Positions 16,516 to 26,026 of a stretch of 64,000 nt of DNA are shown in pieces. How positions within the stretch are numbered: position 1 is the first letter of the stretch; each line of letters begins with the position of its first letter. Under the pieces are notes generated by a model, which saw nothing but the letters and a program-made list of their open reading frames with translations, did no database searches and was not told the DNA's origin. The stretch lies in contig NZ_VSSP01000001.1 in the NCBI RefSeq assembly GCF_008312895.1, positions 496,001 through 560,000 of the forward strand, read 5' to 3'. The stretch is from Luteimonas suaedae (lineage in GTDB: Bacteria > Pseudomonadota > Gammaproteobacteria > Xanthomonadales > Xanthomonadaceae). The position numbers were made by a program, and so were the translations under genes.

Positions 16516-17124
16516 TCAGTGGTTGGAGGCGGAGCGGATCAGGCGTTCGAAGGCGGTCTGGCCGCGCTTCGCGGACGCCTCGTAGCCGAACAGTCCGGCG
16601 TCGTGATGCACCGCCAGCGCCAGACCGTAGATCTCGAAAGCGAACTGCTCGGCGTCGGTATCGGCGCGCAATTCGCCGCTGTCGACGGCGAGCCGGATGG
16701 CGCGGGCCAGTTCCGCCCGCCAGCGCGTCTCGTGTGCCAGCAGGCGATCGCGGAGCGGCCCGGGGCGGTCGTCGTACTCGCTGGCCGCGGCCAGGAACAG
16801 GCAACCGCCGTCGCTGCTGTGCCGCACCCAGTCGATCCAGGCGGCGACGATCGCGCGCAGCCTCGGCAACCCACGCCGGGCCTTCAGCGCCGGCAGCAGG
16901 ACGTGGGCGACGAAGCGATCGCCGGCATGGTCGAGCACGGCCAGCTGCAGGTCCTCGCGCGAGCCGAAATGGGCGAAGACACCGCTCTTCGACATCCCGA
17001 CCTGCTCGGCGAGGGTGCCGATGGTCAGACCCTCCAGGCCATTGACGCAGGCATGGGTATAGGCCCGCCCCAGGATCGTCTCCCGGGTCGAGGCGCCTTT
17101 CCCGCCGGCGGTCGACGTGCTCAT
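16516..17124 (-). CDS. TetR/AcrR family repressor
   Basis: DNA-binding regulator (202 residues). The N-terminal helix-turn-helix is LTIGTLAEQVGMSKSGVFAH followed by FGSREDLQLAV; the rest is the ligand-binding domain (about 75-200), with WIDWVRHSSDGGCLFLAAA. The gene precedes an alpha/beta hydrolase in the same direction. A near-identical 19-base motif stands before both starts, which makes autorepression and control of the hydrolase likely. The ligand is unknown; such pairs often sense a compound that the hydrolase acts upon. The start at 17124 is supported by the operator lying 12 bases upstream. Confidence 0.88.
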   Translation of the reverse strand: MSTSTAGGKGASTRETILGRAYTHACVNGLEGLTIGTLAEQVGMSKSGVFAHFGSREDLQLAVLDHAGDRFVAHVLLPALKARRGLPRLRAIVAAWIDWVRHSSDGGCLFLAAASEYDDRPGPLRDRLLAHETRWRAELARAIRLAVDSGELRADTDAEQFAFEIYGLALAVHHDAGLFGYEASAKRGQTAFERLIRSASNH

Positions 17125-17135
17125 GCCGGCACTAA

Positions 17136-17154
17136 AGCACGACCGTTCGTTTTA
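17136..17154 (+). promoter_or_regulatory. TetR operator, autoregulatory copy
   Basis: AGCACGACCGTTCGTTTTA, 12 bases upstream of the TetR ATG (the gene is on the minus strand). Compared with the hydrolase copy, only positions 8 and 15 differ. The half-sites ACGA and TCGT are typical of TetR-family palindromes. Confidence 0.65.
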
Positions 17155-17270
17155 TGCAGCCCCGTGATGGCCGGGCTCGAACAGCCCGCCGCATGCAGAT
17201 GCGCCTGGATGCCAGGTCGAGGGGGAACGGCAGCCGGGCGCCTCCCGGGCTGCCGGGTATCCATGGAATC

Positions 17271-18173
17271 TCAGTCGATATAGCGCCGCAGCAGATCGCC
17301 ATAAGCGTCGATCCGGCGGTCGCGCAGGAACGGCCAGATCCGGCGCACGTGCTCGCTGCGCCCGAGATCGATCTCGGCGAGCAGGATCTCCGGATCGCCG
17401 CCGGCTTCGGCGACGAACTCGCCCTGCGGCCCCAGCACATGGCTGTTGCCCCAGAAATCGATGCCGGCCGCACCGGCGTGACCCTTGGAAGCGGCGGGCG
17501 ACGGCTCGTGGCCAACACGATTGCAGGACAGCACCGGCAGGCCGTTGGCCACGGCATGGCCGCGATGGCTGAGGATCCAGGCATTGCGCTGGCGCCGCTT
17601 CTCGGCATCGTCGTCGCCGGGTTCCCAGCCGATCGCGGTCGGATACAGCAGCAGTTCCGCGCCGGCCAGCGCCATCAGCCGCGCGGCCTCCGGATACCAC
17701 TGGTCCCAGCACACCAGCAGGCCCAGCCGCCCGACGGAGGTGTCGATCGGCCGGAACCCGAGATCGCCCGGGGTGAAGTAGAACTTTTCGTGATAGCCGG
17801 GATCGTCGGGAATGTGCATCTTGCGATACGTGCCGGCGATGGTGCCGTCGGCTTCGAACACCACCGCGGTGTTGTGGTACAGGCCGGCGGCGCGGCGCTC
17901 GAACAGCGAGCCCACCAGCACCACGCCATGGCGCTGCGCCAGCGCCGACAGGCGCTGCGTGCTCGGGCCTGGGATCGGCTCGGCGAGGTCGAACTCGGCG
18001 ACCGACTCGTGCTGGCAGAAATAGGCGCCGTTGTGCAGTTCCTGCAGCAGCACCAGGCGTGCGCCGCGCCCGGCGGCCTCGGCCACGCGCGCCTCGATGA
18101 TGGCCAGATTGACCTCGGCGGTGCCGTGGTTGCGTTCCTGGACCAGGGCGACGGGCAGGGTGCGTTGGGTCAT
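17271..18173 (-). CDS. aguB: N-carbamoylputrescine amidase
   Basis: Nitrilase-superfamily enzyme (300 residues) that hydrolyses N-carbamoylputrescine to putrescine, carbon dioxide and ammonia. The Glu-Lys-Cys triad is visible in LLQELHNGAYFCQ, KMHIPDDPGYHEKFYF and LLVCWDQWYPEAARLM. The segment YPTAIGWEPGDDDAEKR fits AguB rather than other nitrilases. The ATG at 18173 starts a normal N-terminus (MTQRTLPVALVQERN); upstream in-frame ATGs would add a non-conserved leader. It lies 216 bases downstream of aguA on the same strand, so the pair completes the agmatine-to-putrescine route. Confidence 0.94.
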   Translation of the reverse strand: MTQRTLPVALVQERNHGTAEVNLAIIEARVAEAAGRGARLVLLQELHNGAYFCQHESVAEFDLAEPIPGPSTQRLSALAQRHGVVLVGSLFERRAAGLYHNTAVVFEADGTIAGTYRKMHIPDDPGYHEKFYFTPGDLGFRPIDTSVGRLGLLVCWDQWYPEAARLMALAGAELLLYPTAIGWEPGDDDAEKRRQRNAWILSHRGHAVANGLPVLSCNRVGHEPSPAASKGHAGAAGIDFWGNSHVLGPQGEFVAEAGGDPEILLAEIDLGRSEHVRRIWPFLRDRRIDAYGDLLRRYID

Positions 18174-18324
18174 GGATTGGCGGGCGGCAGCGGGGACTGC
18201 GTACATGGTATCCATTCGCCGTCCACGCGGCGTCTCCGCGGTCACGCCCGGCGGACAGCGATAGCCAAATGTTGGGACAGGGACCAACGCGAATAGGCGC
18301 GGAAGAATCTTAGGAAGATGCTCT

Positions 18325-18358
18325 ATCCGTGCTCCTCCGCGTCGATCCGCGTCCAAAA
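18325..18358 (+). repeat. Single arm of an ATCCGTGCTC-type repeat
   Basis: A 34-base arm, starting ATCCGTGCTCCTCCGCGTC and ending CCAAAA, in the aguA-aguB gap. It is the same family as the arm at 33051-33084. An upstream stretch near 18290 looks like a decayed inverted partner. The element sits between two genes of one pathway and may separate their transcripts. Confidence 0.6.
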
Positions 18359-18389
18359 GGCGCTCGGGATCGGTGCAGCGATACCGCCT

Positions 18390-19445
18390 CTACGGGTGGG
18401 TGCCGATGTTCTCGGATAGCACGCCTGCCGGCAGCTGCATGGTGAGGCAGTGCAGGCTGCCGTTCTGCCAGATCAGCGGGCGGCAGGGCACCTGCACGAT
18501 CTCGCGGTCCGGAAAGGCCTGCGCCAGCACGTCGCGCGCCGCGGCGTCGGCGGGATCGTCGTAGGCCGGCATCAGCACCGCGCCGTTGACGATGAGGAAA
18601 TTGGCGTAGGACGCGGCCAGGCGGCGCTCGCCGTCGTGGATGGGCCGCGGCCAGGGCAGCGGGAACAGGCGGTAGGAACTGCCTTCGCGCGTGCGCAGCG
18701 CGGCCAGTTCCCCCGCCATCGCCTGGAGTTCGGCGTAGTGCCGATCGTCGGGATCGTCGCAGGCCTGGAACACGATGGCGTCGGAGGCGGCGAAGCGGGC
18801 GAGGGTATCGATGTGGGCGTCGGTGTCGTCGCCTTCCAGGTAGCCATGCTCGAGCCAGAGCACGCGGTCCTGCCGCAGCCAGCCGGCGAGCCGTTGCGTC
18901 AGCACGTCGCGCCCGAGCTGCGGATGGCGCTCGTGCAGGCAGCGCCAGGTGGTCAGCAGCGTTCCTTCGCCGTCGGTCTCGATCGCGCCCCCTTCCAGCG
19001 CAAAATCAATCGTTTGCAGCGAGTTTCCAGAAAGCTCGGGAAGTTCGTGCAGCCGGCCGGCAAGCCGGTCGTCGCGACCTGCCTCGAACTTGCCGCCCCA
19101 GCCGGTGAAGCGGAAATCCAGCAGGCGGAAGCCGTCGCCGTCGTGCAGGGTCACGGGGCCCGAATCGCGCAGCCAGGTGTCGTCGTAGTCGATCTCGGCG
19201 AAGCGGACCCGGGTCATGTCGACACGCGCCGACGCCAGCCGCGCGCGGGCGTAGGCCTCGATATCCTCGTCGGCGACGCAGACCAGCACCGGCTCGAAGC
19301 GGACGATCGCCGCGACCAGCGCGATATAGGTCTCCTCGACCTCGGCCAGCCGTGCCGACCAGTCGGTGCCGGCATGCGGCCACGCGATCAGCACCGCGGC
19401 CTGGGGCTCCCACTCCGCGGGGAAACGCACTGCGGTTTCGGTCAT
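18390..19445 (-). CDS. aguA: Agmatine deiminase
   Basis: Converts agmatine to N-carbamoylputrescine plus ammonia (351 residues, typical length). It belongs to the guanidino-group modifying enzymes. Motifs: WPHAGTDWSARLAEVEETY near the N-terminus, DYDDTWLRDSGPV, the active-site region ALEGGAIETDGEGTLLTT, the histidine in DDTDAHIDTLARF, and the catalytic cysteine in NGSLHCLTMQLP. aguB follows on the same strand. The start at 19445 gives the conserved MTETAVRFPAEWEPQ. With aguB it supplies polyamine from arginine-derived agmatine. Confidence 0.94.
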   Translation of the reverse strand: MTETAVRFPAEWEPQAAVLIAWPHAGTDWSARLAEVEETYIALVAAIVRFEPVLVCVADEDIEAYARARLASARVDMTRVRFAEIDYDDTWLRDSGPVTLHDGDGFRLLDFRFTGWGGKFEAGRDDRLAGRLHELPELSGNSLQTIDFALEGGAIETDGEGTLLTTWRCLHERHPQLGRDVLTQRLAGWLRQDRVLWLEHGYLEGDDTDAHIDTLARFAASDAIVFQACDDPDDRHYAELQAMAGELAALRTREGSSYRLFPLPWPRPIHDGERRLAASYANFLIVNGAVLMPAYDDPADAAARDVLAQAFPDREIVQVPCRPLIWQNGSLHCLTMQLPAGVLSENIGTHP

Positions 19446-19536
19446 TGGATCGTTGTCTGGATCTTCGTTCGGGAACGTGCCGGCGACCGGCACGGGGGAA
19501 TTCCTGTGCCGGGCGCGTACAGGCTTGTCGCGTCCG

Positions 19537-19866
19537 TCAACGGATGGCCGGTTTCGGCCCGACCTCGTTGCTGGCGGCCTGGTTGAGCACCGCGTCGACC
19601 ACCCGGTCGCGCTCGAAGTACACGGTGAAGGCGGGATAGACCCAACGGTTGATGGTGGGCCACTGCTGCTTCTGCCCGCCGCGCGGGTCGAGGCGCTGGC
19701 TCGGCGCGCCGAAGCGGGCCTCCACATCGGCCATGCGCATGCCGCGCGCGGGCAGGGCGGATTCTTGTTGAGCCTGCGCGCGTTCGATCAGCAGGACGTC
19801 GGCCGATGCGGTGCCGGCGATCGCCAGCAGGGCCAGCAGCGGCAGGGCTCGGAAGGGACGGTTCAT
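19537..19866 (-). CDS. Small secreted protein with SmpA/OmlA-like motif
   Basis: A 109-residue protein with a clear signal peptide ending near AGTASADV. The mature part has GMRMADVEARFGAPSQRL and INRWVYPAFTVYFERDRVVD. That pattern of a short helix before a glycine-proline turn, then a beta-sheet with an aromatic strand, resembles the SmpA/OmlA (BamE-like) fold. I do not recognise a named family with certainty, and no lipobox is present, so it should be soluble in the periplasm. It lies upstream of aguA in the same orientation, 91 bases away, but shows no obvious link to polyamines. Confidence 0.75.
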   Translation of the reverse strand: MNRPFRALPLLALLAIAGTASADVLLIERAQAQQESALPARGMRMADVEARFGAPSQRLDPRGGQKQQWPTINRWVYPAFTVYFERDRVVDAVLNQAASNEVGPKPAIR

Positions 19867-20017
19867 GGCGCGGCTCCTCGGATGGACGGCCGATTGTAAG
19901 CAGATGCCGGTTCCCGCGGCGAGGCGGCGCGCACAAACGAACGGGGCCGCATCGCTGCGGCCCCGTCTGTCGTCCGGCGACCGGGTCACCGGACGCCGAT
20001 CGGGCATCGCCCGCGCC

Positions 20018-20143
20018 TCAGCGCTGGCGGGCCTTGAAACGCGGGTTGGACTTGCAGATCACGAAGACCTTGCCGCGACGGCGAACGACCTTGCAGTCGC
20101 GGTGGCGGGTCTTCGCCGACTTCAGGGAGGACAGGACCTTCAT
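20018..20143 (-). CDS. rpmJ: 50S ribosomal protein L36, zinc-free type
   Basis: A 41-residue ribosomal protein: it begins [17 protein letters not shown], continues [16 protein letters not shown], and ends PRFKARQR. It has two cysteines (17 and 30) but not the four-ligand zinc ribbon of the classical L36, so it is the C-minus type, like E. coli YkgO. In xanthomonads this short form is what I recall as the usual L36. It is monocistronic here rather than in the spc operon. The flanking GC-rich sequence at 19958-19975 could form a weak terminator hairpin. Confidence 0.93.
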
Positions 20144-20297
20144 GATGCAACCTCGAAACGGTGATGGTGGAATCAAACCCGCAATGCTACAGGGTTCGAC
20201 GCCATCGAATCAACAACTTCCGTGAGTCCGGGACGTCGTCCCCTTCCCGTTTGCCCCGTCACCGATAATGGGGTCCCCCACGCCAGCGACCATGCCC

Positions 20298-20972
20298 ATG
20301 TCCGATACCGCCGCCATCCCCGTGCTCACCATCGACGGCCCGTCCGGTTCAGGCAAGGGCACCATCAGCCGTGCCGTCGCCGGACGGCTGGGCTGGCATT
20401 ACCTGGACTCGGGCGCGCTGTACCGCGCGATCGGGGTCGCGGCAGGCTGGGCCGACCTCGATCTCGCCGATCCCTCGGCACTGGTGCGCTGCGCCTTCGA
20501 TACCGAGATCGGCTTTCGCGAGGCCGATGGAGAGCCGCGGGTGATCGTCAACGGCGCCGACGTCACCGACGAGCTGCGCACCGAAACCGCCGGCGCGGCG
20601 GCTTCGGCGATCGCCGCCATCCCGGAGGTGCGCTCCGCATTGAAGGAGCGGCAACGGGCCTTTCGCCGTGCCCCGGGGCTGGTCGCCGACGGCCGCGACA
20701 TGGGCACGGTGATCTTCCCGGATGCCGGGCGCAAGGTGTTCCTGACCGCCAGCGCCGAGGAGCGTGCTGAAAGGCGCTATAAGCAGTTGAAGGACAAGGG
20801 GGTTTCGGTTACATTGGACGGTCTGCTGCGCGAGATTCTCGCCCGCGACGCCCGCGACGCCAGTCGTGCGGTGGCGCCGCTGCGACCGGCCGACGACGCC
20901 GTTCGCATCGACACCACCGGCCTGGGCATCGGAGTGGTCGTCGAACGGGTGCTGGCGCTGATGGAACCGTAA
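20298..20972 (+). CDS. cmk: Cytidylate kinase
   Basis: Phosphorylates CMP and dCMP to the diphosphates. It has 224 residues. The P-loop is [14 protein letters not shown] near residue 12; the NMP-binding region includes [12 protein letters not shown], and [15 protein letters not shown] is the family signature. The lid region has [15 protein letters not shown]. Start choice is open: ATG at 20298 (MSDTAAIP), 20292 or 20268; the shortest leaves the usual spacing to the P-loop. It is followed by rpsA, the conserved cmk-rpsA-ihfB order of gammaproteobacteria. Confidence 0.94.
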   Translation: MSDTAAIPVLTIDGPSGSGKGTISRAVAGRLGWHYLDSGALYRAIGVAAGWADLDLADPSALVRCAFDTEIGFREADGEPRVIVNGADVTDELRTETAGAAASAIAAIPEVRSALKERQRAFRRAPGLVADGRDMGTVIFPDAGRKVFLTASAEERAERRYKQLKDKGVSVTLDGLLREILARDARDASRAVAPLRPADDAVRIDTTGLGIGVVVERVLALMEP

Positions 20973-21201
20973 CCGCGATTTGCGGCCGTCGGCGCTATCG
21001 GCATCATTCCCGGCGCGGATCCGCCAGCAGATCGTCCCACCGGCGCACCTTATGGCATGCCGGTGGATTCTTCGTTCACCACAACACTCACGGCCATACG
21101 CAATCCCGCAAGGCCGACAAACGGGTGGACCGCCGCGCGCAGCCGAAGTTCCCGGACATCGCGCCGCCGCGGTCTGAGTCATCAACCGAGTAACCGACAA
21201 A
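20973..21201 (+). promoter_or_regulatory. cmk-rpsA intergenic region, likely rpsA leader
   Basis: A 229-base gap without a gene. It contains an 8-bp stem, CCACCGGC (21037-21044) with GCCGGTGG (21059-21066), around a 14-nt loop. rpsA mRNA in E. coli is translationally autoregulated by S1 through a structured leader. This region is placed to do the same, but that is inference. No clear Shine-Dalgarno sequence precedes the rpsA ATG, which also fits the E. coli case. Confidence 0.45.
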
Positions 21202-22893
<1,692 letters not shown>

Positions 22894-22960
22894 GTCCGCG
22901 CGTCGGCGGCCCGGCTACGGCCGGGTCGCCGAGCGCTTCGCGATGCGGAATACGGTGTCC

Positions 22961-23263
22961 ATGACCAAGTCGGAACTGATCGAGATCCTCGCCGAGCGCC
23001 AGGCCCACCTGAAGGCCGACGACGTCGACCTGGCGGTGAAATCGCTGCTGGAAATGATGGGCGGCTCGCTCGCCCATGGCGAGCGCATCGAGATCCGCGG
23101 CTTTGGCAGTTTTTCCCTGCATTACCGGCCGCCGCGTACCGGCCGCAATCCCAAGACCGGCGACGCGGTGGCGCTGCCGGGCAAGCATGTGCCGCATTTC
23201 AAGCCCGGCAAGGAACTGCGCGAACGCGTCAGCGACGTCGTGCCGGTCCCGCCGGAGGACTAG
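22961..23263 (+). CDS. ihfB: Integration host factor beta subunit
   Basis: DNA-bending protein that pairs with IHF-alpha (100 residues). The start [16 protein letters not shown] is the family N-terminus and fixes the ATG at 22961. The core has [19 protein letters not shown] followed by RNPKTGDAV; the tip proline that intercalates into DNA lies in this arm. Acidic tail VPPED. It follows rpsA as in most gammaproteobacteria. A hairpin pair downstream (23306-23367) may end the rpsA-ihfB transcript before lapA. Confidence 0.97.
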   Translation: MTKSELIEILAERQAHLKADDVDLAVKSLLEMMGGSLAHGERIEIRGFGSFSLHYRPPRTGRNPKTGDAVALPGKHVPHFKPGKELRERVSDVVPVPPED

Positions 23264-23305
23264 GGTCGATTACGGGCACTGGCCCGGATCCATGGGTTTT
23301 CCCAT

Positions 23306-23367
23306 GGGAGCGACGGAAGTCGCGATTTCCTGCGGCAGTCCGCGACCTCACGGCTTCCGTCGCTCCC
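23306..23367. repeat. Inverted repeat between ihfB and lapA
   Basis: The 14-base arm GGGAGCGACGGAAG (23306-23319) pairs exactly with 23354-23367 over a 34-base loop. It looks like a repeat element of the GGGAGCGACGGAAGTCGCG type rather than a simple terminator, as no T tract follows. It could reduce read-through between ihfB and lapA. Confidence 0.6.
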
Positions 23368-23404
23368 GCGGGAAGCGACCGCATTTCGGGTAAGCTGAAC
23401 GATC

Positions 23405-23683
23405 ATGCGATTGCTCCGGATTCTCATCGCCGTGCTGTGCCTGGTCGCCGGCCTCCTGGTCGGCGTGCTCAATCCGCAGACGGTCTCGATCGATCTGGGG
23501 TGGGTCACGCTGTACGCCAGCCTCGGCGTGACGCTGCTGGTGACGTTGCTCTGCGGCGTGGTGGTCGGCGGCCTGATCCTGACCGTATCGGTCGTGCTGC
23601 CGCTGCGGCAGCGACTGCGGCGCGCGCAGGCACCGGTGGGTGCGTCCGCGGCACCTCCGCCCGATCGCGGACACGGAGCCTGA
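23405..23683 (+). CDS. lapA: LPS assembly protein LapA
   Basis: Small inner-membrane protein (92 residues) with two hydrophobic helices: about 5-24 (LRILIAVLCLVAGLLVGVL) and about 40-66. The NPQTVSIDLGWVTLYASLGV segment between them is the LapA/YciS signature. The C-terminus is short, basic and cytoplasmic. In E. coli LapA works with LapB to control LpxC and thus lipopolysaccharide amount. lapB starts 4 bases after its stop, so the two are co-transcribed. Confidence 0.92.
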   Translation: MRLLRILIAVLCLVAGLLVGVLNPQTVSIDLGWVTLYASLGVTLLVTLLCGVVVGGLILTVSVVLPLRQRLRRAQAPVGASAAPPPDRGHGA

Positions 23684-23687
23684 TCCG

Positions 23688-24869
23688 ATGGCCTTCGTCA
23701 CCGAATGGTTCTGGTTCTTCCTGCTGCTGCCGATCGCGGCCCTGAGCGGCTGGGTCATCGGCCGACGCGGCGGCGAACGCCACAGCGATACCCAGGTCAG
23801 CCGCCTGTCGACCACCTACTTCCGCGGCCTGAACTACCTGCTGAACGAACAGCCGGACAAGGCGATCGAGCTGTTCCTGCACATCGCCGAACTGGACAAG
23901 GAAACCTTCGAGACCCAGGTCGCGCTCGGGCATCTGTTCCGACGCCGCGGCGAGGTCGACCGCGCGATCCGCCTGCACCAGGGCCTGGTGCAGCGCTCCG
24001 ACCTGAGCGACCAGCAGAAGGTGCAGGCGCTGCTGGCACTGGGTGAGGACTACATGCGCTCCGGACTGCTGGATCGCGCCGAGACCGTGTTCACCGAACT
24101 GGCCAAGCTCGACCAGCGTGCGCCGCAGGCGCTGCGACACCTGATCAGCATCTACCAGGCCGAACGTGACTGGTCCAAGGCGATCGAGAACGCCACCCGC
24201 TTCGAGGCCGCGACCGGCGAGCCGATGGGCAAGCTGATCGGGCATTTCGAGTGCGAGCTGGCCGAGCGCCTGCGTGCGTCGGGCGACGTCGATGGCGCCC
24301 GGGCCGCCGTCGCACGTGCCTACGCGGCCGATTCCAAGTCGGTCCGCGCCGGCATTCTCGAGGGCCGGATCGAACTGGAGACCGGGCATGACGCCGCGGC
24401 GATCCGCGCCTTCGAGCGGGCGGCACGGCACGACACCGACTTCCTGCCGGAGATCCTGCCGCCGCTGCTGTCGGCCTACGCCCGCATCGGCGACGCGCCC
24501 GGCGCACGCACGTTCCTGGCCGAGATGACCGAACACTACCGCGGCATCGCGCCGGTGCTGGCGCTGGCACGGCTGCTGGAGGCGGAGCAGGGTGTCGCGC
24601 AGGCGCGTACCTATCTGGCCGAGCAGCTCAAGGACCGGCCCTCGGTACGCGGGGAGGCCGCGCTGATCGAACTGACGCTCGCCGACGAAGGCGCGGATAC
24701 CGGGCGGACCCTGCACGACCTCAAGCACATCACCGACCAGTTGCTGGTGCGCAATCCCAGCTACCGCTGCAGCCGCTGCGGCTTCGGTGCCCGCAGCCAC
24801 CACTGGCAGTGCCCGAGCTGCAAGGAATGGGGCACGATCAAGCCGCTGTTGAACTATGCGGTGGTGTAG
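23688..24869 (+). CDS. lapB: LPS assembly protein LapB (YciM), TPR protein with rubredoxin-like zinc ribbon
   Basis: Regulates lipopolysaccharide synthesis by presenting LpxC to FtsH. It has 393 residues. An N-terminal membrane anchor (FFLLLPIAALSGWVIGRR) precedes about nine tetratricopeptide repeats facing the cytoplasm (for example FRGLNYLLNEQPDKAIELFL). The C-terminal metal-binding domain is CSRCGFGARSHHWQCPSCKE with two CxxC pairs. The ATG at 23688 restores the family N-terminus; a longer in-frame start at 23640 overlaps lapA and is unlikely. It is coupled to lapA. The O-antigen genes that follow fit an envelope theme. Confidence 0.95.
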   Translation: MAFVTEWFWFFLLLPIAALSGWVIGRRGGERHSDTQVSRLSTTYFRGLNYLLNEQPDKAIELFLHIAELDKETFETQVALGHLFRRRGEVDRAIRLHQGLVQRSDLSDQQKVQALLALGEDYMRSGLLDRAETVFTELAKLDQRAPQALRHLISIYQAERDWSKAIENATRFEAATGEPMGKLIGHFECELAERLRASGDVDGARAAVARAYAADSKSVRAGILEGRIELETGHDAAAIRAFERAARHDTDFLPEILPPLLSAYARIGDAPGARTFLAEMTEHYRGIAPVLALARLLEAEQGVAQARTYLAEQLKDRPSVRGEAALIELTLADEGADTGRTLHDLKHITDQLLVRNPSYRCSRCGFGARSHHWQCPSCKEWGTIKPLLNYAVV

Positions 24870-24994
24870 CCCGGGCGACAGCGTAGACCCGGAAGCCTGC
24901 AGTCGCGGGGCGAGGCCCGCACCGTCGGGCGACCACGCCGGCTCCGGGCGCCTGTCGGACGCGACCGCGCTTGCACGGGCCGGGAGTTCCTGAG

Positions 24995-26026
24995 GTGGAC
25001 CCGTTCACCGGTCCCGGCGCCTGGCTCGTCCTGCACCTGGCGATCGCGATGCTCGGTACCTGGGCGGCGCGCCGCTATGCCCTGCATCGCAGGCTGCTCG
25101 ACGAACCCGGCGAACGGCGCAGTCATGCGGTCGCCACGCCACGCGGCGGCGGGATCGCGATCGTGGCTTCGCTGCTGACGGCGCTGGCGCTGCTGGCGCT
25201 GGGGTACCCCGGGCAGCGGATCCTGCTGCTGGTCGCCGGCGGCGGCACCTTGCTGGTGGCGGCGATCGGCTGGATCGATGATCACCGGCCGCTCTCGCCG
25301 TGGCTGCGGCTGATCGTGCATGCCGTGGCTGCGGCCATGCTGGCGGCGGCGGTCCTGCAGTCGGGCGGCGATGCGCTCATGGCCGCGACCGGCTTCGCCG
25401 CCGCCCTGGTGCTGGTCAATGTCTGGAACTTCATGGACGGGATCGACGGCCTGGCGGCGAGCCAGGCGGCGATCGCCGCGCTTGGCTATGCGCTGCTGGC
25501 GCACCTCGATGGTGCGGGCGGCGCCGTCGTTTGGCTGGCATCCAGCCTGGCGGTCGCCTGCCTCGGGTTCCTTCCCTTCAATTTTCCGCGCGCGCGGATC
25601 TTTCTCGGCGATGTCGGCAGCGGCGCGATCGGCTACGGCCTGGCATGCCTCTGCGTGCTGGCCATGGCCGGCGGGGGGGATGAGCCGGGCCGCTGGCCGC
25701 TGCTGGTGCTGCCGCTGTCGGCGTTCCTCGTTGATGCGACCCTCACATTGGGCTCGCGCATGCTGCGGGGCGAGCCGTGGTGGAGAGCACATGTGCAGCA
25801 CGCCTACCAGCGATGGTCGCGCCGGATCGGGCGACATCCGCCGGTCACGTACGCGTATGCCACCTGGAGCGCATGCAGCGTCCTGGCGATGCTCGCCGCT
25901 CGGCGGCTTGACACTGCGTTTATCATTGTCGTCGCCGTCGCGTGGTGTCTGGCAGGGGGATGGATCTGGATGACCTTGCAAGATGGCGCCCGTCGCACGA
26001 GCCTGAAGGAAGAAGAACAACGATGA
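24995..26026 (+). CDS. Polyprenyl-phosphate sugar-1-phosphate transferase (WecA/WbpL family)
   Basis: Integral membrane enzyme that starts an O-antigen or similar glycan by moving a sugar-1-phosphate to undecaprenyl phosphate. It has 343 residues and about 10 helices. Family motifs: aspartates in IGWIDDHRPLSPW, NVWNFMDGIDGLAASQA, FNFPRARIFLGDVGSGAIGY, and a late HxxH-like HVQHAYQRW. That last feature fits the bacterial WecA/WbpL clade rather than MraY. The start is GTG at 24995, behind a GGGAG site; a TTG at 24971 is possible. It overlaps the next gene by 4 bases. Position after lapB matches that of the P. aeruginosa O-antigen locus. Confidence 0.88.
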   Translation: MDPFTGPGAWLVLHLAIAMLGTWAARRYALHRRLLDEPGERRSHAVATPRGGGIAIVASLLTALALLALGYPGQRILLLVAGGGTLLVAAIGWIDDHRPLSPWLRLIVHAVAAAMLAAAVLQSGGDALMAATGFAAALVLVNVWNFMDGIDGLAASQAAIAALGYALLAHLDGAGGAVVWLASSLAVACLGFLPFNFPRARIFLGDVGSGAIGYGLACLCVLAMAGGGDEPGRWPLLVLPLSAFLVDATLTLGSRMLRGEPWWRAHVQHAYQRWSRRIGRHPPVTYAYATWSACSVLAMLAARRLDTAFIIVVAVAWCLAGGWIWMTLQDGARRTSLKEEEQR

